A stretch of DNA of 64,000 bases, taken from Betaproteobacteria bacterium (GTDB lineage: Bacteria > Pseudomonadota > Gammaproteobacteria > Burkholderiales > Burkholderiaceae_C). How positions within the stretch are numbered: the stretch's first letter is position 1; each line of letters begins with the position of its first letter. The position numbers and the translations under genes were made by a program. The notes beneath the pieces were generated by a model. It was given only the letters and a program-made list of their open reading frames with translations, did no database searches and had not been told where the DNA came from. Location of the stretch: NCBI GenBank assembly GCA_009923315.1, contig RFTU01000005.1, positions 1 through 64,000 of the forward strand, given 5' to 3'. Below are positions 29,046 to 36,908 of the stretch, piece after piece.

Positions 29046-29330
29046 TCATGCCGGTGTGCGCAGCAGCGTCAGCACCTCCAGAACATCCTCGCTCGCGAGC
29101 TCGCCTTGCGGTTCCTGCCGGCGCAGCAGCAGGTCCAGCAGGTCGTTATCGGGCAGGTCCATCAACTTCATCAGCCCCGCCGCCTGTCCATGCGTCAGCT
29201 CTTGCTCGTACCGGCTGAAGAAACGCTCGATGAAGAGGTCGTTCTCCAAAAGCCCGCGCCGGCAACGCCACTTGATCTGGTTGACGGCCATCGGCCCGAG
29301 CCGCTCATGCATAGCCAGCGCGGGACTCAT
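29046..29330 (-). CDS. sdhE: Succinate dehydrogenase flavinylation factor SdhE
   Basis: This 94-residue protein assists covalent attachment of FAD to SdhA. It has the RGxxE motif of the family within RRGLLENDLFIERFF, and the usual all-helical length. The start at 29330 is chosen because GGAG lies nine bases upstream; a later ATG at 29312 and an upstream in-frame start are weaker. It sits between sdhB (81 bases away) and gltA (24 bases), consistent with cotranscription with its target complex. Confidence 0.88.
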   Translation of the reverse strand: MSPALAMHERLGPMAVNQIKWRCRRGLLENDLFIERFFSRYEQELTHGQAAGLMKLMDLPDNDLLDLLLRRQEPQGELASEDVLEVLTLLRTPA

Positions 29331-29411
29331 GCCAACAGTCTCCACCACGCCACTTGCACGGAGCTGAATGTGCAGACGCATCGGGACGCGAACATGACGA
29401 TCGGAGCAGGC

Positions 29412-30116
29412 TCAGACGGCGCGACGCACCATCAGTTCCTTGATCTTGCCGATGGCTTTGGTGGGATTGAGGCCCTTCGGGCACACATCGACGCAATTCA
29501 TGATGGTGTGGCAGCGAAATAGGCGATACGGGTCTTCCAAGTTGTCCAGCCGCTCACCTGTGGCCTGATCACGGCTGTCGGCAATGAAGCGGTAGGCCTG
29601 CAGTAGGCCGGCCGGGCCCACGAACTTGTCCGGGTTCCACCAGAAGCTCGGGCAGCTGGTGGAACAGCTGGCGCACAGGATGCATTCGTACAGGCCGTTG
29701 AGCTCCTCGCGCTCCTCGGGCGACTGCAGACGCTCCTTTTCAGGCGGGATGGTGTCGTTGATCAGGTAGGGCTTGATCGAGTGGTACTGCTTGAAGAACT
29801 GGGTCATGTCCACGATCAGATCGCGAATCACGGGAAGGCCGGGCAGCGGCTTGAGCACCACGGTGCCCGGCAAGCTGCGCATGTTGGTCAAGCAGGCCAG
29901 CCCGTTCTTGCCGTTGATGTTCATGGCGTCCGAGCCGCACACGCCTTCGCGGCAGGAACGGCGGAAGCTCAGCGTGGGGTCCACCGCCTTGAGCTTCATC
30001 AGAGCGTCCAGCAGCATGCGCTCCGAACCATCGAGTTCCACCTCGAGGGTCTGCATGTAGGGCTTGGCGTCGGTGTCGGGGTCGTAGCGGTAGATCTGGA
30101 ACGTACGCTTGGTCAT
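29412..30116 (-). CDS. sdhB: Succinate dehydrogenase iron-sulphur subunit
   Basis: This 234-residue subunit of complex II carries electrons from FAD to quinone through three clusters. The [2Fe-2S] ligands are C55, C60, D63 and C75 ([10 protein letters not shown] and later GLAC), with Asp as in the E. coli protein. The [4Fe-4S] motif is [12 protein letters not shown], and the [3Fe-4S] motif is [17 protein letters not shown] with the first Cys-proline pattern intact. It follows sdhA after 81 bases that include a stem-loop. Confidence 0.97.
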   Translation of the reverse strand: MTKRTFQIYRYDPDTDAKPYMQTLEVELDGSERMLLDALMKLKAVDPTLSFRRSCREGVCGSDAMNINGKNGLACLTNMRSLPGTVVLKPLPGLPVIRDLIVDMTQFFKQYHSIKPYLINDTIPPEKERLQSPEEREELNGLYECILCASCSTSCPSFWWNPDKFVGPAGLLQAYRFIADSRDQATGERLDNLEDPYRLFRCHTIMNCVDVCPKGLNPTKAIGKIKELMVRRAV

Positions 30117-30150
30117 GTCAGCCTCTTACTGCTCAATCGGTAAACGGTTC

Positions 30151-30189
30151 GGAACAGCTCACCCGCTGTGCGCTCAGTCGGTCTGTTCC
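30151..30189 (-). other. Inverted repeat in the sdhA-sdhB gap
   Basis: GGAACAG (30151-30157) and CTGTTCC (30183-30189) are exact complements around a 25-base loop, in the only sizeable gap inside the sdh operon. No T-tract follows in the direction of transcription, so it is more likely an mRNA processing or stability element than a terminator, or chance. Confidence 0.35.
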
Positions 30190-30197
30190 ATCAGGTC

Positions 30198-31961
30198 TCA
30201 AAATGTTCTCACCTTCGGTGGAATGCTTTCCACTGTCAGCGGCTTGAGGTTCACCGGCTTGTATGCCAGGCGGTTGCCCGCGCTGAACCACAGGGTGTGC
30301 TTCATCCATTCCCGGTCGTTGCGCCCGTTGGGAAACTCCGAGCAGTCGCCGTAGTCGTTGACGGTGTGCGCACCGCGGCTTTCCTTGCGCGCAGCGGCCG
30401 AGACCATCGTGGCATTGGCGGCCTCGACCAGGTTCTCCACTTCCAGCGCCTCGATACGGGCCGTGTTGAACACCTTGGACTTGTCCTTCAGAGCAATTGC
30501 CTTAGAGCGCTCGGTGATGGCAGCCATCTTGCTCACGCCCTCGTCCATGCTGGACTGAGTGCGGAACACGCCGGCATGCTGCTGCATGGTCTTGCGGATA
30601 TCGTTGGCCACATCCTGAGCGTACTCGCCGTCGCTGGCAGCATCCAAGCGGGCCAGCCGACTCAGTGATCGGTCTGCAGCCTCGCCCGGCAGCGCCTTGT
30701 GCGATCGGCTCTTGCTCGTGTACTCCACGATGTGGTTACCTGCTGCACGACCGAACACCAGCAGGTCGAGCAGTGAATTGGTGCCCAAACGGTTGGCGCC
30801 GTGCACGCTGACGCAGGCACACTCGCCCACGGCGTAAAGGCCGTTGATGATCTGTTGAGACCCATCTGGCGCCGGTGCGACCACCTGTCCGTGGATGTTG
30901 GTGGGAATGCCCCCCATTTGGTAGTGAATCGTGGGTACCACCGGGATCGGTTCCCTGGTGATGTCCACGTTGGCGAAGTTATGGCCGATCTCGTACACGG
31001 AGGGCAGCCGCTTCATGATCGTCTCGGCGCCCAGGTGCGTCATGTCCAGCACCACGTAATCCTTGTTGGGTCCGCAACCACGGCCTTCCTTGATCTCCTG
31101 GTCCATGCATCGCGAGACGAAGTCGCGCGGTGCCAAGTCCTTCAGCGTGGGCGCGTAGCGCTCCATGAAGCGCTCTCCGTTGCTGTTGCGCAGGATGGCG
31201 CCCTCGCCGCGGCAACCTTCGGTCAGCAACACACCCGCACCGGCCACGCCGGTGGGGTGGAACTGCCAGAACGCCATGCCCAGGCCATCACCGGTGTTGA
31301 TGAAGGCATTGGTGGAGGCCGCGAAAATACGGCCGGCGCCACCGGTGGCCAACAAGACCGTCTTGCCTTCGAGTATGTGCACATCGCCGGTTTCCATTTC
31401 CAGCGCGGTCACGCCCACCACGTCACCGTCGGCGTCCCGAATCAGGTCCAGGGCCATCCACTCCACGAAGAATTGCGTGCGGGCTTTGACGTTCTGCTGG
31501 TACAGCGTGTGAAGCATCGCGTGGCCGGTGCGGTCAGCCGCCGCGCAGGCGCGCTGCACCGGTTTTTCGCCATAGTTGGCGGTATGACCGCCGAAGGGAC
31601 GCTGGTAGATGGTGCCGTCGGGGTTTCGGTCGAACGGCATGCCCAAGTGCTCGAGTTCGTATACGACCTTGGGCGCCTCGCGGCACATGAACTCGATGGC
31701 ATCCTGGTCGCCCAGCCAGTCTGAACCCTTGACGGTGTCGAAGAAGTGGTAGTGCCAGTTGTCTTCGCTCATGTTGCCCAGTGAGGCGCCGATACCGCCC
31801 TGCGCCGCCACGGTGTGCGAACGCGTGGGGAACACCTTGGACAACACCGCCACATTGAGGCCTGCACGAGCCAGCTGCAGCGATGCCCGCATGCCAGAAC
31901 CACCGGCTCCGACGATCACCACATCAAACTTGCGCTTGGGCAAGGAACTTCCCACTGCCAT
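30198..31961 (-). CDS. sdhA: Succinate dehydrogenase flavoprotein subunit
   Basis: This 587-residue subunit oxidises succinate to fumarate. FAD binding begins with VVIVGAGGSGMRASLQLARA at about residue 14. The covalent FAD ligand is H49 in RSHTVAAQGGIGA. Substrate/active-site motifs include FHPTGV and the MDQEI...GRGCG stretch with the proton-shuttle Arg region. The ATG at 31961 has CTGGAGGC before it; the frame is open upstream but covers sdhD out of frame. sdhD ends two bases upstream. Confidence 0.97.
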   Translation of the reverse strand: MAVGSSLPKRKFDVVIVGAGGSGMRASLQLARAGLNVAVLSKVFPTRSHTVAAQGGIGASLGNMSEDNWHYHFFDTVKGSDWLGDQDAIEFMCREAPKVVYELEHLGMPFDRNPDGTIYQRPFGGHTANYGEKPVQRACAAADRTGHAMLHTLYQQNVKARTQFFVEWMALDLIRDADGDVVGVTALEMETGDVHILEGKTVLLATGGAGRIFAASTNAFINTGDGLGMAFWQFHPTGVAGAGVLLTEGCRGEGAILRNSNGERFMERYAPTLKDLAPRDFVSRCMDQEIKEGRGCGPNKDYVVLDMTHLGAETIMKRLPSVYEIGHNFANVDITREPIPVVPTIHYQMGGIPTNIHGQVVAPAPDGSQQIINGLYAVGECACVSVHGANRLGTNSLLDLLVFGRAAGNHIVEYTSKSRSHKALPGEAADRSLSRLARLDAASDGEYAQDVANDIRKTMQQHAGVFRTQSSMDEGVSKMAAITERSKAIALKDKSKVFNTARIEALEVENLVEAANATMVSAAARKESRGAHTVNDYGDCSEFPNGRNDREWMKHTLWFSAGNRLAYKPVNLKPLTVESIPPKVRTF

Positions 31962-31963
31962 GA

Positions 31964-32326
31964 TCAAAGCCTCCAGAGAACCTGCACCGCCCAACCCGTG
32001 CAGCCCACCAACCACACGATGGTCAACACCTGCAGCACCAGCCGAGCGCCCACAGGCTTGACGTAATCCATCCAGATATCGCGCACGCCGACCCAGGCGT
32101 GCCAGCCCAGCGCGACGATCACCACAAAGGTCAAGACCTTCATCCACTGCGCGGAGAAGATCGCCGCCCAGCGGTCATAGCCCAAAGGCCCCCCGAACAG
32201 CACCTGCACCAACAAGACGATGGTGAACAGGGCCATCAGACTGGCCGTGACGCGCTGGCTGAGCCAGTCGCGCATGCCGTAGTGCGCGCCCACGACGATG
32301 CGCTTGGAACCGTAGTTCTGTTGCAT
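31964..32326 (-). CDS. sdhD: Succinate dehydrogenase membrane anchor subunit
   Basis: This 120-residue membrane protein has three hydrophobic segments and anchors complex II with SdhC. It binds heme b and quinone with its partner; His in ALGWHAWVGVRDIWMDYVKP matches the SdhD heme/quinone helix and its Asp-Tyr pair. The start at 32326 is inferred from the family length; the ribosome site (GAGA) is weak. It starts 43 bases after sdhC ends and ends two bases before sdhA. Confidence 0.92.
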   Translation of the reverse strand: MQQNYGSKRIVVGAHYGMRDWLSQRVTASLMALFTIVLLVQVLFGGPLGYDRWAAIFSAQWMKVLTFVVIVALGWHAWVGVRDIWMDYVKPVGARLVLQVLTIVWLVGCTGWAVQVLWRL

Positions 32327-32369
32327 GGTGTTCTCGGTACTGCAGGAAAAAGACGGACTGAAGCTGGAT

Positions 32370-32798
32370 TCAGAACAAGCCGAAGAGCTTGGCACCCAGC
32401 GCCACGGTCAGCACCACGCTGGAGGCCAGCGTCAAGATGGCCGATGAATGGCCCTGCTGCTTGCTCACGCTGTGCGTCATGTCCATCCAGAGGTGGCGCA
32501 CGCCGGCAATGAAGTGGTGCAGGTAGGCCCAAATCAGGGCCAACACCACCAGCTTGACCAACCAGCCCGGCACGAAGCCGACGCCAACGCCAAAGGCCGC
32601 TGTGAACTGCTCATAGCTGATCTCCGACGTGAGGCTGACGTCCAGAAGCCACACCAGAAAGGGCAGCAGCAGGAACATCACCGCACCACTGACGCGGTGG
32701 AGGATGGAGACGATGCCCGCCGGCGGCAGCCGGTACTGCAGGATCTGCGTGACGTGAATATTGCGATAGGTGGGGCGGGTTTTCACAGCCTCGGCCAT
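32370..32798 (-). CDS. sdhC: Succinate dehydrogenase cytochrome b556 subunit
   Basis: This 142-residue protein has three membrane segments. Family motifs are RPTYRNIHVTQILQYRLPPA near the N-terminus, ILHRVSGAVMF with the quinone-site Ser/Arg pattern, and LHHFIAGVRHLWMD with the heme-ligand His. The start at 32798 follows TTGAGGAG at good spacing. It is the first structural gene of the sdh operon, 123 bases after the HutC-type regulator gene on the same strand, so a promoter may lie in that gap or transcription may begin upstream of the regulator. Confidence 0.93.
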   Translation of the reverse strand: MAEAVKTRPTYRNIHVTQILQYRLPPAGIVSILHRVSGAVMFLLLPFLVWLLDVSLTSEISYEQFTAAFGVGVGFVPGWLVKLVVLALIWAYLHHFIAGVRHLWMDMTHSVSKQQGHSSAILTLASSVVLTVALGAKLFGLF

Positions 32799-32921
32799 CT
32801 GGTTACTCCTCAACTTCAGGCGACCGCCCACGGATGGGGTCGATTGCATCGAAACGGATCAACGATTCTATTGCGGCGCAGCATACGCTCGACTGACGCT
32901 GCAGGCGATGGGGCAAGCCCC

Positions 32922-33692
32922 TCAGTTGAGCTCATTGCGGTAATGGTGCGCCGCGGTGTGGTACAGGCCACGGCGCAACTCCACCGGCTTGTCTTCATAG
33001 GAATACGACAGCCGCTCCACGCTCAGCAGCGGCGAGCCTTGGGGCAACTCCAGCCACTGCGCGGCCGCTGCGTCGGCGGCCACCGCCCGCAACTTTTCGC
33101 TGGCGCGGATCATGTGCACGCCGAATTCCGTTTCAAACAAGGCATACATCGGGCCGCGGTACTGTGAGAGACGCTCGGCGCTCAGGCCCTTGAACAGCCC
33201 GCCAGGCAACCAGATCTCGTCGAGCACCACCGGACGCCCCTGCGCCGACAGCGTTCGACGGATCTGCACCGCCGCGTCTCCGCTCTTGATTTCCAGGGCT
33301 CGCGCCACATCGGCCGGCGCACGCACGCGCCGACAGTCCAGGACGCGACGGCTCATGCGCGCGACCTGCCCACTGGCATCCAGTGCATCGGGCACCAGGC
33401 GCAAGAAGCGGTACTGGGTCAGTTGCTCGGAGTGGGTGGACACGAAGGTCCCCTTACCCTGTCGGCGTACCAGGCGGTTTTCGGTGGCCAGTTCATCGAT
33501 GGCCTTGCGCACCGTGCCCTGGCTCACCTTGAACCGCGCGGCCAGCTCCATCTCGCTGGGAATGACCTCCCCGGGCCGCCATTCACCCGACTGGAGGCTG
33601 CGGGTGATCAGGGCCTTGATCTGTTGGTACAGGGGGCTGAACGCCGGAGCGGCCTCAGGCGCGTCTTCGCTCGATACGGTGGCGGTGGCCAT
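32922..33692 (-). CDS. GntR-family regulator (HutC/UTRA type) of the TCA gene block
   Basis: This protein is 256 residues from ATG 33692. The N-terminal winged HTH ([20 protein letters not shown]) is at about residues 47-66 and a C-terminal UTRA ligand-binding domain follows. It lies directly upstream of sdhCDAB and diverges from mdh. A 16-base palindrome sits 43 bases upstream of its start, and a near-copy lies upstream of acnB. Shared sites next to a regulator gene are good evidence that it controls its own unit, mdh and acnB, and possibly sdh by read-through. The effector is unknown; UTRA domains bind small metabolites, so a TCA acid is plausible. Confidence 0.9.
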   Translation of the reverse strand: MATATVSSEDAPEAAPAFSPLYQQIKALITRSLQSGEWRPGEVIPSEMELAARFKVSQGTVRKAIDELATENRLVRRQGKGTFVSTHSEQLTQYRFLRLVPDALDASGQVARMSRRVLDCRRVRAPADVARALEIKSGDAAVQIRRTLSAQGRPVVLDEIWLPGGLFKGLSAERLSQYRGPMYALFETEFGVHMIRASEKLRAVAADAAAAQWLELPQGSPLLSVERLSYSYEDKPVELRRGLYHTAAHHYRNELN

Positions 33693-33734
33693 GGGCTGGA
33701 TTCCAACACACAGGGCCCAGACCGTCCACTGCTG

Positions 33735-33750
33735 TGTCTTATATAAGACA
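33735..33750. promoter_or_regulatory. Operator copy 1, perfect palindrome between gntR and mdh
   Basis: TGTCTTATATAAGACA is a perfect 16-base palindrome in the 227-base divergent gap. The 18 bases GTCTTATATAAGACATAA (33736-33753) recur identically upstream of acnB, beyond the palindrome itself. The downstream ATAAGATA/TATAAG element could be part of a -10 region, in which case binding would repress. Confidence 0.8.
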
Positions 33751-33919
33751 TAAGATACGGGCTTACCCTCTCTGCCTCGGGGTTTCTGCCCTACACTCGC
33801 TGCCGCCCCGCAGGGCTCGGGTATCGCCGCCAAACCGGTGGCGACGATGGCGCGAGCACTCACTGCGCCCGCCCCACTCACACCATCCGTTTTCTTCAGT
33901 CGCCAATCCAGGAGTCCCC

Positions 33920-34906
33920 ATGAGCAAGAAGCCCGTCCGCGTGGCCGTCACCGGCGCTGCCGGCCAAATCGGTTACGCCCTGCTGTTCCGCATCGCCTCT
34001 GGCGAAATGCTGGGCAAGGACCAGCCCGTCATCCTGCAGCTGCTCGAGATCCCCGATGAGAAGGCACAAAAGGCGCTCAAGGGCGTCATGATGGAACTCG
34101 ACGACTGCGCCTTCCCGCTGTTGGCGGGCATGCAAGCCCATGGCGACGCCAACACCGCCTTCAAGGATGCCGATTACGCCCTGCTCGTGGGCGCACGCCC
34201 CCGTGGCCCGGGGATGGAGCGCGCTGACTTGTTGGCCGCCAATGCCCAAATCTTCACCGCCCAGGGCAAGGCGCTCAACGCCGTGGCCAGCCGACAGGTG
34301 AAGGTGCTGGTGGTGGGCAATCCGGCCAACACCAATGCCTATATCGCGATGAAGAGCGCGCCGGACCTTCCAGCCAAGAACTTCACCGCCATGCTGCGCC
34401 TGGACCACAACCGCGCATTGAGCCAACTGGCCGCCAAGACCGGCAAGCCTGTGGCCTCCATCAAGCAACTGGCCGTGTGGGGCAACCACTCTCCCACGAT
34501 GTATGCCGACTACCGCTTCGCGACCGCTGAAGGCGCCAGTGTGAAGGACATGATCAACGACCAGGCGTGGAACCAGGACGTGTTCCTGCCCACGGTGGGC
34601 AAGCGCGGCGCGGCCATCATCGAAGCGCGCGGCCTGTCTTCTGCCGCCTCGGCGGCCAATGCAGCCATTGACCATATGCGCGATTGGGCCCTGGGCACGA
34701 AGGGCCAATGGGTCACCATGGGCGTGCCCTCCAACGGTGAATACGGCATCCCCAAGGAGGTGATGTTCGGCTACCCCGTCACCTGCGAAGCAGGCGAATA
34801 CAAGATCGTGCAAGGCCTACCCATCGATGCCTTCAGCCAAGAATGCATCAACAAGACCCTGGCTGAGTTGCTGGGCGAGCAAGACGGCGTCAAACACCTG
34901 TTGTAA
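33920..34906 (+). CDS. mdh: Malate dehydrogenase (NAD)
   Basis: This 328-residue enzyme interconverts malate and oxaloacetate. The NAD loop is GAAGQIGY near residue 12. The substrate Arg pair lies in [15 protein letters not shown], with the further Arg in LRLDHNRA, and the catalytic His in [12 protein letters not shown]. It is the longer type similar to cytosolic and other proteobacterial MDHs rather than the E. coli type. ATG 33920 follows CAGGAG. A 170-base leader separates it from the GntR operator. A strong terminator follows the stop. Confidence 0.96.
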   Translation: MSKKPVRVAVTGAAGQIGYALLFRIASGEMLGKDQPVILQLLEIPDEKAQKALKGVMMELDDCAFPLLAGMQAHGDANTAFKDADYALLVGARPRGPGMERADLLAANAQIFTAQGKALNAVASRQVKVLVVGNPANTNAYIAMKSAPDLPAKNFTAMLRLDHNRALSQLAAKTGKPVASIKQLAVWGNHSPTMYADYRFATAEGASVKDMINDQAWNQDVFLPTVGKRGAAIIEARGLSSAASAANAAIDHMRDWALGTKGQWVTMGVPSNGEYGIPKEVMFGYPVTCEAGEYKIVQGLPIDAFSQECINKTLAELLGEQDGVKHLL

Positions 34907-34944
34907 GGCAGCATGAGGCCTTACAGTACGGCCAAGACCATAGG

Positions 34945-34976
34945 GCCGGCGACCTACAGGTTGCCGGCTTTTTTAT
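34945..34976 (+). terminator. Intrinsic terminator after mdh
   Basis: GCCGGC (34945-34950) pairs with GCCGGC (34963-34968), and inner ACCT/GGT bases extend the stem, followed by a T-rich tail. It lies 38 bases after the mdh stop and immediately before the citE-like gene, so it should reduce but may not abolish read-through. Confidence 0.8.
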
Positions 34977-34982
34977 TTGCAG

Positions 34983-36017
34983 GTGAGTGTCGTGCCCCCA
35001 CATCGCGAACGCCTTGAGCCAATCCGCTCCACCGCCCATCCCGCCGCGGTGTTGTTCGACGAAGGCGACGGTTGGCCCTTGCTGCCGGTGTGTGACCATT
35101 ACAGCGGTGTAGAAGCGCGCATGCGCAAGAGCCTGGCGCTGCAGGCCGAACTCGGCCCCATCTTTGATGTGACGCTCGACAACGAGGACGGCGCGCCCGT
35201 GGGCGCTGAAGTCGAGCATGCCCACTTGATTGCTGAACTCTTGGGTGGCCCGGACAACCGCTGGGGCCGTGTCGGCGTTCGACTGCTCGATGTTGGGCAT
35301 GAACGCTTCGAGGAGGTGGCGCAGGTGGTGTTGAAGGCCCCGAAAGCCCCCGCCTTCCTGATGATCCCCAAACCCCGGAGCGCGGCTGACTTCGATCGGG
35401 CCGCCACCGTCATCGACGCCCTGGGCGCGGCGGATATTCCCCTACACGCCCTGGTGGAAACACATGGCGCACTGCGCGAAGTGGATGCCCTAGCGGCCCA
35501 CCCGCGGATCCAGTCGCTGTCATTCGGTCTGATGGACTTTGTGAGCGCCCATCGCGGGGCCATCCCGCAGTCCGCCATGGGTGTGGCCGGGCAGTTCAGC
35601 CATCCTTTGGTGCTGCGCGCCAAGTTGGAAATCGCCGCGGCCTGCCATGCGCACGGCAAGGTGCCCTCACACGGGGTGGTCACCGAATTCAAGGACTCGG
35701 TGGCGCTGGCGAATGCCGCGCGTCAAGCCGCGCTGCAGCTGGGCTACACCCGCATGTGGAGCATCCACCCGGACCAGATCCGCCCCATCGTGCAGGCCTT
35801 CACGCCCAGCGCCGATGAGGTGACGCAAGCCGTGGAGGTGTTGCTGGCCGCCGAAGCCGCCCACTGGGCGCCCGTGCGACACCGCGACCGCCTGCATGAC
35901 CGCGCCAGCTACCGGTACTTTTGGCATCGACTTCAGCGCGCGCACGCCAGCAACGCCGGCGGCGCATCCTTGCCCGCAGACCTGCGCGCGCGCTGGTTTG
36001 GCGAGGTTCCCGCATGA
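34983..36017 (+). CDS. CitE-like HpcH/HpaI-family lyase
   Basis: This 344-residue TIM-barrel protein belongs to the citrate lyase beta/malyl-CoA lyase group, which cleave or form C-C bonds of acyl-CoA thioesters with Mg2+. A metal/CoA motif DNEDGAP is near residue 68, and ALVETHGALREVD supplies the usual metal-binding Glu. True citrate lyase needs CitD and CitF, which are absent here, so malyl-CoA, citramalyl-CoA or similar substrates are more likely. Starts are uncertain: GTG 34983 is used, but GTG 34992 has an AGGTGAG site before it, and TTG 34977 overlaps the terminator tail. The stop overlaps the next gene (ATGA). Confidence 0.8.
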   Translation: MSVVPPHRERLEPIRSTAHPAAVLFDEGDGWPLLPVCDHYSGVEARMRKSLALQAELGPIFDVTLDNEDGAPVGAEVEHAHLIAELLGGPDNRWGRVGVRLLDVGHERFEEVAQVVLKAPKAPAFLMIPKPRSAADFDRAATVIDALGAADIPLHALVETHGALREVDALAAHPRIQSLSFGLMDFVSAHRGAIPQSAMGVAGQFSHPLVLRAKLEIAAACHAHGKVPSHGVVTEFKDSVALANAARQAALQLGYTRMWSIHPDQIRPIVQAFTPSADEVTQAVEVLLAAEAAHWAPVRHRDRLHDRASYRYFWHRLQRAHASNAGGASLPADLRARWFGEVPA

Positions 36018-36784
36018 AGCCTGAGCTGGCCACCATCAGACGGCCTCGCGAGGCCAAGCCGATCGGCCTGATGCAACCTGTCGAACCCGTCTTGAGAACG
36101 GGCCGACGCGCTCCATCGTGTGGATGCACGATGCTTGGGCTGGCGGGCGTCCTGGCCACGGCCAGTACCCTGGCCCTGGCAGCCCAGACGGAGCCCGACA
36201 GCAGCAGCGCTGCTCACGGCCGTGCCGTTGCCGTGGGCAGCGCGCCTGCACCGACCCGCACGACCGCTGCCCCACAGGCGACCTCCAATGCCAAGGCCCA
36301 GCAGCCGCCCACCGACAAGGCCCGTGCGGCCGCACGCAAGGCCGCCACCGCCGCCGCTGCCGCAGCCGCGGCAGCCCCTACCCTGGCTCTGGCCACGGAA
36401 GAACAGCGTCACGCCTTTGGCCTGGCGCACTTGGGCGAGTACCAGTGTGAATTCAAGCGCCTGATCCGCGTACTGGCCAACCCTCGGCATGAAGGCTACG
36501 TCGACCTGCACTTTGACAAGCAGGTGGTCACCGCGCGCCCGGTGCTGTCCAGCACTGGCGCGATCAGGCTCGAAGACGTCAAGGGCCGATTTCTGATGGT
36601 GCAAATTGCCTTCAAGAGCATGATCCTGGACACCCGGATCGGCCAGCGTGTAGCCGATGATTGCCAGCATGACAACCATCACGAGGCCCGCCGCGCAGCG
36701 TCTGAAGCGCCGCCAGCGCCGGGCCTGGGCATCAGCACCCCGCCACCTCAGGAGGATGGCCCCTCGCCCCCTTCGACGCGGTAA
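36014..36784 (+). CDS. Secreted or membrane-anchored protein of the TCA block, MliC-like C-terminal domain
   Basis: This 256-residue protein is of unknown function. A basic N-terminus is followed by a hydrophobic segment (CTMLGLAGVLATASTLALAA, about residues 38-57), so it is exported or anchored. A low-complexity linker contains a nine-Ala run near residues 112-120. A compact domain at about residues 125-215 opens with HLGEYQCEF and ends with RIGQRVADDCQ; its Cys pair and strand pattern recall MliC-type lysozyme inhibitors. The last 30 residues are Pro-rich. Similar small secreted proteins occur beside acnB and mdh in related bacteria as far as I recall. It is coupled to the citE-like gene by ATGA. 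Confidence 0.7.
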   Translation: MKPELATIRRPREAKPIGLMQPVEPVLRTGRRAPSCGCTMLGLAGVLATASTLALAAQTEPDSSSAAHGRAVAVGSAPAPTRTTAAPQATSNAKAQQPPTDKARAAARKAATAAAAAAAAAPTLALATEEQRHAFGLAHLGEYQCEFKRLIRVLANPRHEGYVDLHFDKQVVTARPVLSSTGAIRLEDVKGRFLMVQIAFKSMILDTRIGQRVADDCQHDNHHEARRAASEAPPAPGLGISTPPPQEDGPSPPSTR

Positions 36785-36857
36785 ACGACTTCCCAGCCAC
36801 CGCATTTGCGCTGACACTCAGATCGTCTGGAGTCGACCCGCTCGAGGGCTGGCTGAA

Positions 36858-36871
36858 GTCTTATATAAGAC
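36858..36871. promoter_or_regulatory. Operator copy 2, palindrome upstream of acnB
   Basis: GTCTTATATAAGAC is a perfect 14-base palindrome, 37 bases before acnB. With the next four bases it gives an 18-base exact match to the gntR/mdh site. The following CATAAAATA resembles a -10 box, so the regulator would block the acnB promoter. Confidence 0.8.
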
Positions 36872-36908
36872 ATAAAATAGCAGAGCAAACCCCAACCGGA
36901 GCTGTCCC

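Noticed and set aside
34983-36017. Citrate lyase beta subunit
   Set aside because: No citD, citF, citC or citX is present, so a citrate lyase complex is unlikely; only the fold is claimed.
36300-36400. Alanine-codon run in the secreted protein as a microsatellite
   Set aside because: The codons vary (GCC, GCT, GCA, GCG), so it is a protein-level low-complexity linker, not a DNA slippage repeat.
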